Positions 1-8,223 of a stretch of 30,603 nt of DNA are shown in pieces. Position numbers and translations under genes: made by a program. The notes under the pieces were generated by a model. That model was not told the DNA's origin and did no database searches. It worked only from the letters and a program-made list of their open reading frames with translations. The stretch comes from Pelagadaptatus sp034112445 (lineage in GTDB: Bacteria > Pseudomonadota > Gammaproteobacteria > Pseudomonadales > Cellvibrionaceae), in the NCBI GenBank assembly GCA_034112445.1, contig JAWUVI010000030.1, positions 1-30,603 on the forward strand, given 5' to 3'. The number at the start of each line of letters is the position of its first letter. The stretch's first letter is position 1.

Positions 1-141
1 GAAATCAACAGCTTCACCACCCCAAACTTCAGCACAGACGCGAGTTAACGCAGCTGTTAAGGTTGTTTTACCGTGATCGACGTGACCAATGGTTCCCACG
101 TTGACATGGGGCTTTGTACGTTCAAATTGTTTTTTAGCCAT
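1..141 (-). CDS. tuf: Elongation factor Tu, N-terminal part (cut by window edge)
   Basis: The first 47 residues of EF-Tu are visible on the minus strand, beginning MAKKQFERTKPHVNVGTIGH. The P-loop GHVDHGKTT follows directly. EF-Tu is the GTPase that brings aminoacyl-tRNA to the ribosome. A strong Shine-Dalgarno sequence (GAGGAGG) lies 8 bases before the ATG. The gene is incomplete because the window begins inside it. It lies just downstream of four tRNA genes on the same strand in the order Thr-Tyr-Gly-Thr-tuf, which is the E. coli tufB arrangement (thrU-tyrU-glyT-thrT-tufB). This copy is therefore probably tufB-like and co-transcribed with the tRNAs. Confidence 0.97.
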   Translation of the reverse strand, partial: MAKKQFERTKPHVNVGTIGHVDHGKTTLTAALTRVCAEVWGGEAVDF

Positions 142-249
142 GGCGAGGGCCTCCTCAGTTAGGGCATTTTCGGCAAATGGAAAATTCCACTGCACAAACA
201 CAAAAAACGCCGCAAAGATTACATCCTTACGACAACATTATTACAACAC

Positions 250-325
250 TGGAGCTCTTGAGCGGATTTGAACCGCTGACCTCACCCTTACCAAGGGTGT
301 GCTCTACCAACTGAGCTACAAGAGC
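250..325 (-). tRNA. thrT: tRNA-Thr (anticodon GGT)
   Basis: The reverse strand folds as a 76-nt cloverleaf that includes an encoded CCA (250-252). It has a GCTCTTG/CAAGAGC acceptor stem, the D-arm GCTCAGTTGGTAGAGC, and an anticodon stem CACCC/GGGTG around TTGGTAA. The anticodon GGT reads ACC and ACU codons. It is the last tRNA before tuf. Confidence 0.96.
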
Positions 326-352
326 TTACTTTAAACCTATCACTTTCTAATT

Positions 353-426
<74 letters not shown>

Positions 427-516
427 CGAAATTGCTTCAAACTTTTAACTTAACGTTTGACCGGCAAGGGCCAAACTAAACTGCCAGTCAAACAACCAAC
501 AGGTACCTCTCAATAA

Positions 517-600
517 TGGTGCAGGGGGGTGGATTCGAACCACCGAAGCTTGCGCGTCAGATTTACAGTCTGATCCCTTTGGCCACTCGGGAACCCCTGC
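517..600 (-). tRNA. tyrU: tRNA-Tyr (anticodon GTA)
   Basis: The reverse strand gives an 84-nt class II tRNA with a long variable arm and encoded CCA. The acceptor is GCAGGGG and the anticodon stem-loop CAGACTGTAAATCTG gives anticodon GTA. The long variable arm is expected for bacterial tRNA-Tyr. Confidence 0.96.
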
Positions 601-670
601 GCAGAAGATGGGAAAACCCATCAACTTAATTTGCCGAACAAATAAATCATTCAACAAGTTAGAGCTAAAA

Positions 671-746
671 TGGAGCTGGCGAGAGGAGTTGAACCCCCGA
701 CCGGCTGATTACAAGTCAGCTGCTCTACCAACTGAGCTACGCCAGC
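671..746 (-). tRNA. thrU: tRNA-Thr (anticodon TGT)
   Basis: The reverse strand gives a 76-nt tRNA with encoded CCA, acceptor GCTGGCG/CGCCAGC and anticodon loop CTTGTAA. The anticodon TGT reads ACA and ACG. It is the first gene of the tRNA-tuf transcription unit; no clear promoter could be pinned down in the 70 bases upstream. Confidence 0.95.
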
Positions 747-816
747 TCTGAACACTTAAAAGCAATAAATTGATACTCATCGCTTAAGTGGAGGCGGGAT
801 TCTAGAGAAACTTTTA

Positions 817-1518
817 TCAGGAAGCAATAGTAGGACAGAAATTTTGTACTAACTCTGCATTTTCAACCGGTTTTAATAGCTCCAACCACAGTTCTTCGTC
901 CGCTTTTATAGCCTCACCCGGCTGAAGCACCACCCAAACCTCCTCATAACTGCCATCCGCTGACTTAATTTCAGCCTCAAACCCAAAAGCAACTATTTCA
1001 CGTTTTTTCTTTTCAGCCTCTTCTTTTTGCGCAAAAACACCAAAAGAAATGCCATTTTCTAACTCACCCTTAGGAATAATATAACTATCAATTCCTTTTG
1101 CCTGAAACTCATACAGGCGCCTTAACGCTGCCTTGCGTGAAAGCTGTGCAGCCTGAAACACCCAAAAACCACCCTCCCCGGGCACCTCCATATTTTCAAC
1201 ACTAGCCTCAATTTCCAATGCCGACAGCTTTTCAGTGAAATACTCAGCTTCTAGCAACTCTTTAAATGGCCCAATTAACGTACACAACCTTTGCTCCTCA
1301 CTCTGCGGCTCGACACTCAACCGCTTTTTAGACGCCAGCATCTCTTCCAGTTCCACCACCTGTAATTCACTCAAAAGCACCAGTCGCTGAGCCCCTTCTA
1401 CAACCACCTTTTTGGGCGCCACCACTGAGGACAACTCAGCAGACATTGACTTGAAATATAAAGCGTAAGCACCAACAGCCGCATTAACCCCCACCAACAA
1501 TATAAATATCCAACGCAT
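817..1518 (-). CDS. SPOR-like membrane-anchored protein
   Basis: This 233-residue protein has an N-terminal membrane segment (about residues 4-21) with few charges before it. The rest is therefore probably periplasmic. A coiled-coil-like stretch spans about 45-75. Two regions resemble SPOR (septal peptidoglycan-binding) repeats: one near residues 78-110 (LCTLIGPFKE...) and one near 157-185 (ISFGVFAQKEEAEKKK...). SPOR domains bind denuded glycan strands at the division site. The gene follows coaX by 28 bases and is the last gene before the tRNA cluster. Pseudomonas has a SPOR-type gene in the same birA-coaX-tRNA setting. The family call rests on pattern similarity only, and its cellular role is not known to me. 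Confidence 0.7.
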   Translation of the reverse strand: MRWIFILLVGVNAAVGAYALYFKSMSAELSSVVAPKKVVVEGAQRLVLLSELQVVELEEMLASKKRLSVEPQSEEQRLCTLIGPFKELLEAEYFTEKLSALEIEASVENMEVPGEGGFWVFQAAQLSRKAALRRLYEFQAKGIDSYIIPKGELENGISFGVFAQKEEAEKKKREIVAFGFEAEIKSADGSYEEVWVVLQPGEAIKADEELWLELLKPVENAELVQNFCPTIAS

Positions 1519-1546
1519 AACGACGATCTACACCCTTATTTTTTTA

Positions 1547-2323
1547 TTAATTTGCATCTAACTTGCTACCGCAGGACAACGACAAACCATCAAGAACCAA
1601 ATCCCTAACAAAATAGAGCTCGCATTCAGAATTCGCCTGCCGATACAGCCCCATAACAACCTCAGCATCCCCGCCAGTAAAAAAAATCGGCAACCCTTTA
1701 CCTTCTTTACACTCCGCACTAGCCCGCTCTATCAACCCCACAACCATTAACAGCAGACCGCGATTAACAGCCGTTATCGTATCTTTTCCAGGACCTAAAC
1801 AATCTTGCGCCGCAAAATTCACCTTTACTTGCGCGGTATCAGAGAACAGTGAGCCCAACATCAACCGCATTCCAGGCGCAATATATCCACCCTCATGCCG
1901 GCCAGCCACTAGAACATCCACCGTAATGGCACTTCCACAATCCACAACCAGAGCCCCCCGAGTCGATAATTCATGAGCCGCCAAAACCGCCAACCAGCGA
2001 TCTATACCCAGCAGCTCAATTTTATCGTAGCCGCAGTCCACTCCAGCACAAACCTCACTAACCTTTGCAAACTCCGGCTCCAGCTCCCAGCAATTTAAGG
2101 ACCAACACCTAATCGACTCTGCGGCATTCTGGCCAGCTACAGACGCCACCAGAATGGTGCCGACATCAATACTCGATAAGCTATCAGAAATATCATTTAA
2201 GGCCTGAGACAGGCCTCCCAACAAATAAGATTCAGCACCAGAGCCAACAACAACCGATGTACGTGCCCGCCACTTTAACCGAGTATTCCCAACATCTAAC
2301 TCTAGGATTACTTTCCCACTCAT
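1547..2323 (-). CDS. coaX: Type III pantothenate kinase
   Basis: CoaX carries out the first step of coenzyme A synthesis, the phosphorylation of pantothenate. The 258-residue protein shows the ASKHA-fold motifs in order: phosphate-binding DVGNTR at 10-15, GIDRW at 106-110, VDCGSAITVD at 127-136 and GGYIAPG at 145-151. Length is normal for the family. Its ATG overlaps the birA stop codon by 4 bases (ATGA), so the two genes are translationally coupled. Type III kinases are insensitive to CoA feedback and replace CoaA in Pseudomonas and many other gammaproteobacteria. Confidence 0.95.
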   Translation of the reverse strand: MSGKVILELDVGNTRLKWRARTSVVVGSGAESYLLGGLSQALNDISDSLSSIDVGTILVASVAGQNAAESIRCWSLNCWELEPEFAKVSEVCAGVDCGYDKIELLGIDRWLAVLAAHELSTRGALVVDCGSAITVDVLVAGRHEGGYIAPGMRLMLGSLFSDTAQVKVNFAAQDCLGPGKDTITAVNRGLLLMVVGLIERASAECKEGKGLPIFFTGGDAEVVMGLYRQANSECELYFVRDLVLDGLSLSCGSKLDAN

Positions 2324-3297
2324 AACACCACCGGTCTTAGCGATATCTCACCCCCACTAAAAACCTGTTCTTCACCTGCCACTTCTAACCTCAACGCTCC
2401 AGCTTGAGTCACACCAAGAACAACACCCTCAACGAAACCAGCACCACCCGTTTGCAACCTTACCAAATTACCAGAATAGACACTCAACGCCTCCCATTCT
2501 TTTTGATAATCCGCAAAGCCATTAGAGTGAAAACCTTGCAACAATGGCAGCAAATGATTCAATAGCGCAGCCGCAAATTCATTTCTCGACAAGTCAGGGT
2601 TAAGACTTAACAAATCAATCCAAGGTTGATCAATCTGACCCGAGACATCAGCCGTCATCGCCACATTAACACCAACACCAACCACTACCTGGCACACACC
2701 AGAGGGGTCTCCGGTCATTTCCAATAAAATTCCCGCCAACTTTCTACCATCATGCAGAACATCATTCGGCCACTTCAAGCCAACATCAGTTACACCTACC
2801 CCCCTCATAGCACGAATCAATCCAACACCTACAGCCAAGCTCAATCCTTCGAGGGCGGCTGCACCCTCAGTAAACTCAACCACAGCCGATAAATACAAAT
2901 TCTGACCGAAAGGGCTAACCCACGTGCGCCCGCGACGTCCGCGCCCCTGAGCTTGATGCTCTGCCAAGCAGACATATCCATGGGCACCACCTTCAGCAAC
3001 TCGATTCATCGCACGTGTACTGGTGGAATCAACCGAATGAACAATATCTAACTCAGACAAAAAAGACCTTGCAGGTGCATCAAGTGACGACTCGATAACG
3101 GCCTTCTGCAACAACTCAACACCACCCGGAACCCGATAACCTTTACCCTTAACCGTTTCCAAAGGCAGGCCCAAGCCCTCCAACTTCTGCAAATGCTTCC
3201 AGACCGCCGTGCGCGAAACCCCAAGTAATGCACCAAGATCCGCACCTGAGTGATATCTACCATCAGACATGGCCTGCAATAAGGCTTGCACGCTCAT
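2320..3297 (-). CDS. birA: Bifunctional biotin ligase / biotin operon repressor
   Basis: BirA activates biotin to biotinyl-AMP and attaches it to the acetyl-CoA carboxylase carrier protein. Unused, it binds the bio operator as a repressor. The 325-residue protein has an N-terminal winged helix (about 1-58, GVSRTAVWKHLQKLE), the ligase loop GRGRRGR at 118-124, KWPNDV at 175-180, and a C-terminal SH3-like domain. Because the DNA-binding domain is present, this is the repressor-type (group II) enzyme. Its start overlaps the stop of the upstream MarR-type gene by 4 bases and its stop overlaps coaX, so it sits in the middle of one operon. Confidence 0.95.
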   Translation of the reverse strand: MSVQALLQAMSDGRYHSGADLGALLGVSRTAVWKHLQKLEGLGLPLETVKGKGYRVPGGVELLQKAVIESSLDAPARSFLSELDIVHSVDSTSTRAMNRVAEGGAHGYVCLAEHQAQGRGRRGRTWVSPFGQNLYLSAVVEFTEGAAALEGLSLAVGVGLIRAMRGVGVTDVGLKWPNDVLHDGRKLAGILLEMTGDPSGVCQVVVGVGVNVAMTADVSGQIDQPWIDLLSLNPDLSRNEFAAALLNHLLPLLQGFHSNGFADYQKEWEALSVYSGNLVRLQTGGAGFVEGVVLGVTQAGALRLEVAGEEQVFSGGEISLRPVVL

Positions 3298-3737
3298 TTA
3301 GGTAAAGCCTCTAGCAGCCATAACAACTCCCCCCTCAATCTATCGACTCGAGATTTATCATAGCTTGGCAACATCAACTGCTGCGCTAAAAAATCCAACA
3401 CGCCCAACCTTAAGCCAATACCTGCATCAGTAAGCCCAATCAACACACTGCGCTCATCCTGTGGGTCACGAGAACGATGCAGCAAGCCTGCCACCTCCAT
3501 GCGCTTCAACAAAGGAGTCAAGGTGCCAGAGTCGAGCCGCAAACGGTCTCCTAAAGACTTAACTGATACCGCAAGAGAGTCATCATGACGCTCCCACAAA
3601 ACAATCAACACAAGATACTGCGGGTAAGTAATTCCGAACCTTGCCAACATGGGCTGGTAAGCCTTTGTCATTGCTCGCGAGCATGCATAAAGAGAAAAAC
3701 ACAACTGCCTATCTAAATATAAAGCCGAATTATCCAC
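3294..3737 (-). CDS. MarR-family peroxide-sensing regulator, OhrR/OspR type
   Basis: This 147-residue winged-helix regulator has the OhrR subfamily layout: QLCFSLYACSR at 11-21 with the expected redox-sensing Cys13, GITYPQYLVL at 35-44, the recognition region LDSGTLTPLLKRM at 68-80, and the wing DERSV at 94-98. OhrR proteins lose DNA binding when the sensing Cys is oxidised by organic peroxide. The gene starts with GTG, supported by GAGGT 6 bases upstream. It follows a glutathione peroxidase gene on the same strand, like the P. aeruginosa OspR/PA2826 pair. Besides Cys13 only Cys19 is present. The C-terminal resolving Cys of two-Cys OhrR proteins is missing, so a one-Cys mechanism is likely. 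Confidence 0.88.
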   Translation of the reverse strand: MDNSALYLDRQLCFSLYACSRAMTKAYQPMLARFGITYPQYLVLIVLWERHDDSLAVSVKSLGDRLRLDSGTLTPLLKRMEVAGLLHRSRDPQDERSVLIGLTDAGIGLRLGVLDFLAQQLMLPSYDKSRVDRLRGELLWLLEALPK

Positions 3738-3784
3738 CCCACTACCTCACTTCTAACCAACTACCATCCAGTTACGCCTACTAA

Positions 3785-4264
3785 CTACAACAATGCCTCT
3801 ACAGCAGAGCCAAGACCTTCTGGCTTATCTTTTGGTGCAAATCGTTTAACAACCTCACCGTCACGATTAACCAAAAACTTGGTAAAATTCCACTTAATAG
3901 ACTTACTTCCCAACAAGCCCGGCGCTTGCTCTTTCAAGTGATTAAACAATGGGTGTGCCTCACCACCATTAACATCCACCTTTGCAAACAGAGGAAAAGT
4001 AACACCAAAGTTTCTTTCACAAAAACCGCCAATCTCTTCAGAGTCACCCGGCTCTTGATGCCCAAATTGATTACACGGGAAGCCGACAACCTCTAAACCC
4101 TGATCCTTGTATTTTTGATACAACGCTTCCAGCCCTTTATATTGAGGGGTGAAACCACACTTGCTGGCCGTATTAACAACCAATAAAACCTTGCCTTTGT
4201 ACTCACTCAAAGAAACATCTTCACCGGAAATACTTTCAGCTGAAAAATCATATAAGTCACTCAT
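3785..4264 (-). CDS. Glutathione peroxidase family (thiol peroxidase)
   Basis: This 159-residue peroxidase has the catalytic Cys36 in NTASKCGFTPQYKGL, where animal enzymes have selenocysteine. The second motif is FPCNQFGHQEPG at 62-73, with Gln70 as the likely active-site Gln, and KWNFTKF at 124-130 supplies the Trp. Cys64 and Cys82 are possible resolving residues, so it may use thioredoxin rather than glutathione. I chose the ATG at 4264 because GGTGAGGTG precedes it at good spacing; an ATG five codons earlier lacks this. It is the first gene of the operon with the OspR-like regulator, birA, coaX and the SPOR gene. An inverted repeat 34 bases upstream is a candidate operator. Confidence 0.92.
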   Translation of the reverse strand: MSDLYDFSAESISGEDVSLSEYKGKVLLVVNTASKCGFTPQYKGLEALYQKYKDQGLEVVGFPCNQFGHQEPGDSEEIGGFCERNFGVTFPLFAKVDVNGGEAHPLFNHLKEQAPGLLGSKSIKWNFTKFLVNRDGEVVKRFAPKDKPEGLGSAVEALL

Positions 4265-4297
4265 AAAACACCTCACCATATAAATTGCTTAAAATTA

Positions 4298-4311
4298 GAT
4301 TGTGCGCAATC
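4298..4311. promoter_or_regulatory. Candidate OspR/OhrR-type operator upstream of gpx
   Basis: The inverted repeat GATTG-TGCG-CAATC lies 34 bases before the peroxidase ATG, where it would overlap a core promoter or the transcript start. MarR/OhrR proteins bind short AT-flanked palindromes of this size, and the cognate-type regulator gene is next door. The pairing is inferred from position and symmetry. Confidence 0.45.
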
Positions 4312-4367
4312 ATTATTACACACTTTATTATTGATGCGCCACCCCTCATAGGAACAAATCACCATCC

Positions 4368-4394
4368 AAAAAAAACCACATCATTGATGTGGTT
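4368..4394 (-). terminator. Intrinsic terminator after greA
   Basis: On the minus strand a perfect 9-bp stem (AACCACATC/GATGTGGTT, loop AAT) is followed by a run of eight T. It lies 36 bases past the greA stop and should end the carA-carB-greA transcript. Confidence 0.88.
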
Positions 4395-4429
4395 CCAAAT
4401 AACAGAGTATTGGTAAGCGCCCAATTGGA

Positions 4430-4906
4430 TTAAATATAATGCACGCCTTCTATTTCGTATTCCACTTCACCACCAGGTGTTCGGATCACTACCTCATCAC
4501 CAACATGCTTACCAATTAAACCTCGAGCAATAGGCGAATTAATCGATATTTTATTCACTTTAACATCCGCCTCGTCATCACCGACAATCTTATAAGTTAC
4601 GGTCGCGTCAGTATTGATATTAACGATATCCACCGTCACCCCAAAAATAACTTTATCAGAAGGCGTCATAAGGGAGACATCTATAACCTGTGCAGAAGCC
4701 AACTTTCCTTCAATATCCTGCACCCGCCCCTCACAAAAACCCTGCTGTTCTCGTGCCGCATGATATTCTGCATTTTCCTTCAAATCACCATGCTCTCTTG
4801 CTTCAGCAATAGCCTGCACAATTCTTGGGCGATCAACTTTTTTGAGACGCTCCAGCTCGAGCCTTAAGCTCTCAGCACCCTCTACAGTCATAGGCACTTT
4901 ATTCAT
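4430..4906 (-). CDS. greA: Transcription elongation factor GreA
   Basis: GreA enters the RNA polymerase secondary channel and triggers cleavage of backtracked RNA. The 158-residue length and the coiled-coil tip REHGDLKENAEYHAAREQQ match E. coli GreA, with the key acidic residues at the same positions (Asp41, Glu44). The C-terminal half is the FKBP-like domain. The ATG overlaps the carB stop as ATGA, with GAGGA upstream inside the carB end, so it is translationally coupled. carA-carB-greA is the usual order in Pseudomonas-like genomes. Confidence 0.97.
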   Translation of the reverse strand: MNKVPMTVEGAESLRLELERLKKVDRPRIVQAIAEAREHGDLKENAEYHAAREQQGFCEGRVQDIEGKLASAQVIDVSLMTPSDKVIFGVTVDIVNINTDATVTYKIVGDDEADVKVNKISINSPIARGLIGKHVGDEVVIRTPGGEVEYEIEGVHYI

Positions 4907-7900
4907 TTTGCAATCCTCTTATGTAGATCCTGCAAACTACGAACATCACTTTTTTGACCAAAGCGAAGAGCCATACAAATAGCCTCAGCCGCAGCAATAG
5001 TTGTCGTGTAATACACTCGATGATTTTCAGCGCTTCGACGAATAGAAGCTGAATCGCGAATGGCTTGCTTACCTTCGGTAGTGTTAATTACCATGGTAAT
5101 TTCATCATTTTTAATCATATCCACAATATGCGGACGCCCCTCTTCAACTTTATTAACTGTGGTTACGGTTAAACCAGCATCAGCAAAGACTTTCGCGGTA
5201 CCGCGAGTAGCAACCAAATCAAAACCTAAGTCGGACAGTTCTTTAGCAACTGGCACAGCATCAGCCTTATCACAATCACGCACACTGATAAATGCTGCAC
5301 CAGAGGCGGGGATTTCATCACCGGCTCCCAACTGAGACTTGGCGTACGCTTCGGCAAAAGTATCGCCAACACCCATAACTTCACCAGTAGATTTCATCTC
5401 TGGCCCCAAAATAGGATCAACCGCAGGAAATTTATTAAACGGAAATACCGCCTCTTTAACACTGAAATAGTCAGGCACTATCTCTTTCGTAAACCCCTGC
5501 TCGGCCAATGTGACACCGGTCTGACAACGAGCCGCAACTTTAGCCAGTGACACCCCAATACACTTAGAAACAAAAGGAACGGTTCTAGAGCCTCGCGGAT
5601 TAACTTCAATCACGTAAATCTCACCCGCCTGATAAGCCAACTGCACATTCATCAGACCAACAACGCCTAGTTCTAACGACATCTTCTTAACTTGAACCCG
5701 CATCTCATCCTGAACATGAGCCGGAAGCGAATACGGAGGCAATGAACAGGCCGAATCACCAGAGTGAACACCACACTGCTCAATATGTTGCATGATAGCG
5801 CCAATCACCACATCTTTTCCGTCACTGACAGAATCGATATCAACCTCAATAGCCGCATTCAAAAAATGATCCAACAGTACAGGTGCATCTTCGGAGACTT
5901 GTACCGCCTCTTTCATATAAGTACGCAACTCATCTTCGTTGTAGACAATCTCCATAGCTCGACCACCTAACACATAGGACGGCCTAACAACCAAGGGATA
6001 GCCAACATTCACCGCCTCTATCACCGCCTGTTCCGTAGAGCGAACAATGGCATTGGAGGGCTGCTTTAAACCCAAACGATTAATCATTTGCTGGAAGCGC
6101 TCTCGATCTTCTGCGCGATCGATAGCCTCAGGGCTTGTACCAATTATTGGCACGCCTTCCGCCTCTAGAGCTTGAGCCAATTTAAGTGGCGTTTGCCCAC
6201 CAAACTGAACAATCACACCCTTTGGATTTTCTTTACGTACAATTTCTAAAACATCTTCTAGAGTTACCGGCTCAAAATACAAACGATCAGAAGTGTCGTA
6301 ATCAGTAGAAACCGTCTCAGGATTGCAGTTGACCATAATGGTTTCATAACCATCATCGCGACACGCTAAAGCCGCATGCACACAACAGTAATCAAATTCG
6401 ATACCTTGACCAATACGGTTAGGACCACCACCTAAAACCATGATTTTCTCACGCTCTGACGGCCGCGATTCACACTCTTCTTCGTAAGTGGAATACATGT
6501 AAGCTGTGTCCGTCGAAAACTCAGCCGCACATGTATCAACACGCTTATAGACAGGGTGAATATCAAGTTTGTAGCGATGCCCACGTAACGTTTTCTCGCT
6601 AACACCTAGCAAGTCAGCTAAACGCTTATCAGAAAAGCCTTTGCGCTTCATACGAAACATTAAGTCAGCATCGATATCCGTTAGTGGCATATCAGCAAGG
6701 TACGCTTCACTTTTAACCAAATCTTCTATTTGCACCAAGAACCAAGGATCAATAGCGGAAGTTTCGAATACTTCCTCAACACTCATTCCAGCTCTAAATG
6801 CATCAGCCACAAACCAAATTCGGTCTGAACCTGGAGTCGACAAATCTCGACGTATTTTCGTTATGTTTTCAGGCTTTGTAATATCAACTCGCGGCTCAAA
6901 CCCTGCCGAACCAACCTCTAGACCTCGCAACGCCTTCTGCAAAGACTCCTGGAATGTACGACCAATCGCCATCACTTCGCCCACAGACTTCATCTGAGTA
7001 GTTAAGCGAGCATCAGCATCGCCAAACTTCTCAAATGTGAAACGGGGAATTTTGGTAACAACGTAATCAATACTCGGCTCAAATGAGGCCGGAGTCGCTC
7101 CACCGGTAATTTCATTTTGAAGTTCATCGAGGGTGTAGCCCACCGCCAATTTGGCCGCTATTTTAGCAATTGGAAAACCCGTTGCTTTAGAGGCTAAAGC
7201 AGAAGAACGCGATACACGCGGATTCATCTCAATAACCACCAAACGACCATCTTCTGGATTAACCGCAAACTGAACATTAGAACCACCGGTTTCAACTCCG
7301 ATTTCACGCAACACAGCAAGCGATGCGTTACGCATAATCTGCAGCTCTTTATCGGTTAGTGTTTGCGCCGGAGCAACCGTAATCGAATCACCCGTATGGA
7401 CACCCATGGGATCAAAATTTTCAATAGAGCAAACGATAATGCAGTTGTCGTTTTTGTCACGAACAACTTCCATTTCATACTCTTTCCAACCCAACAAAGA
7501 CTCATCAATCAGCAACTCATTAGTCGGTGATAAATCTAAGCCACGGGTACATATTTCTTCAAACTCATCCCAGTTATACGCAATACCACCACCCGAGCCA
7601 CCCATGGTAAATGACGGACGGATAATAACCGGAAAGCCAAATTTCTTAGGCACTTCTCGAGCAGCTTCTAATGTCTGAACTATCTCAGCACGAGCACACT
7701 CAAGGCCAATACGCTTCATAGCCTTATCGAATAAGTTACGATCCTCAGCCATATGAATAGCATCGCGATTAGCACCGATCAGCTCAATATTATACTTTTC
7801 CAAAACACCGTTATCATGCAAATCCAAAGCACAATTCAAAGCGGTCTGCCCACCCATGGTTGGCAAGATTACATCTGGGCGCTCTTTCTCAATAATTTTT

Positions 7901-8124
7901 TCGACGGTACGCCATTCAATTGGCTCTATATAGGTTGCATCAGCCATAGACGGATCAGTCATGATCGTGGCCGGATTTGAGTTCACCAAGATAACTCGGT
8001 AGCCCTCCTCTCGAAGCGCCTTACAAGCTTGCGCACCGGAGTAATCAAATTCACAGGCTTGACCAATAACAATTGGGCCCGCACCTAGGATAAGAATGCT
8101 TTGAATATCTGTTCTTTTTGGCAT
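4903..8124 (-). CDS. carB: Carbamoyl-phosphate synthase large subunit
   Basis: CarB makes carbamoyl phosphate from bicarbonate, ATP and ammonia channelled from CarA, feeding arginine and pyrimidine synthesis. The 1073-residue length is normal. It is built of two homologous ATP-grasp halves: the first opens with SILILGAGPIVIGQACEFDYSG near residue 9, the second with IMVLGGGPNRIGQGIEFDYCC near 560. Glycine-rich ATP-grasp loops (FTMGGSGGG; YVLGGRAME) occur in each half. A C-terminal MGS-like allosteric domain with the TRGTAKVFADAG motif follows and binds UMP or ornithine in E. coli. It is the second gene of carA-carB-greA. The ribosome binding site is weak, and three 13-bp repeats lie just upstream. 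Confidence 0.98.
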   Translation of the reverse strand: MPKRTDIQSILILGAGPIVIGQACEFDYSGAQACKALREEGYRVILVNSNPATIMTDPSMADATYIEPIEWRTVEKIIEKERPDVILPTMGGQTALNCALDLHDNGVLEKYNIELIGANRDAIHMAEDRNLFDKAMKRIGLECARAEIVQTLEAAREVPKKFGFPVIIRPSFTMGGSGGGIAYNWDEFEEICTRGLDLSPTNELLIDESLLGWKEYEMEVVRDKNDNCIIVCSIENFDPMGVHTGDSITVAPAQTLTDKELQIMRNASLAVLREIGVETGGSNVQFAVNPEDGRLVVIEMNPRVSRSSALASKATGFPIAKIAAKLAVGYTLDELQNEITGGATPASFEPSIDYVVTKIPRFTFEKFGDADARLTTQMKSVGEVMAIGRTFQESLQKALRGLEVGSAGFEPRVDITKPENITKIRRDLSTPGSDRIWFVADAFRAGMSVEEVFETSAIDPWFLVQIEDLVKSEAYLADMPLTDIDADLMFRMKRKGFSDKRLADLLGVSEKTLRGHRYKLDIHPVYKRVDTCAAEFSTDTAYMYSTYEEECESRPSEREKIMVLGGGPNRIGQGIEFDYCCVHAALACRDDGYETIMVNCNPETVSTDYDTSDRLYFEPVTLEDVLEIVRKENPKGVIVQFGGQTPLKLAQALEAEGVPIIGTSPEAIDRAEDRERFQQMINRLGLKQPSNAIVRSTEQAVIEAVNVGYPLVVRPSYVLGGRAMEIVYNEDELRTYMKEAVQVSEDAPVLLDHFLNAAIEVDIDSVSDGKDVVIGAIMQHIEQCGVHSGDSACSLPPYSLPAHVQDEMRVQVKKMSLELGVVGLMNVQLAYQAGEIYVIEVNPRGSRTVPFVSKCIGVSLAKVAARCQTGVTLAEQGFTKEIVPDYFSVKEAVFPFNKFPAVDPILGPEMKSTGEVMGVGDTFAEAYAKSQLGAGDEIPASGAAFISVRDCDKADAVPVAKELSDLGFDLVATRGTAKVFADAGLTVTTVNKVEEGRPHIVDMIKNDEITMVINTTEGKQAIRDSASIRRSAENHRVYYTTTIAAAEAICMALRFGQKSDVRSLQDLHKRIAK

Positions 8125-8134
8125 CTTCGACTCT

Positions 8135-8173
8135 GTGTTTTAAATTCGTGTTTTAAATTCGTGCTTTAAATTC
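8135..8173. repeat. Three tandem 13-bp repeats between carA and carB
   Basis: Two identical copies of GTGTTTTAAATTC (8135-8147, 8148-8160) are followed by one copy with a single change (8161-8173) and a decayed fourth to about 8185. They fill much of the 99-base gap between carA and carB. On the mRNA they read as A-rich units (GAATTTAAAACAC), ending 10 bases before the carB ATG. No function is known to me. Confidence 0.9.
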
Positions 8174-8223
8174 GTTCTTTTAATCGCTTATTTAAAGCTT
8201 CACTTTATGCATCAACGATACCG

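Noticed and set aside
445..657. 70-codon minus-strand frame across the tRNA cluster
   Set aside because: It covers the whole tRNA-Tyr gene, so the apparent protein is a translated tRNA.
5060..7980. Several 68-118 codon plus-strand frames opposite carB
   Set aside because: They are antisense to strongly conserved CarB coding sequence, lack start signals and have no recognisable domains.
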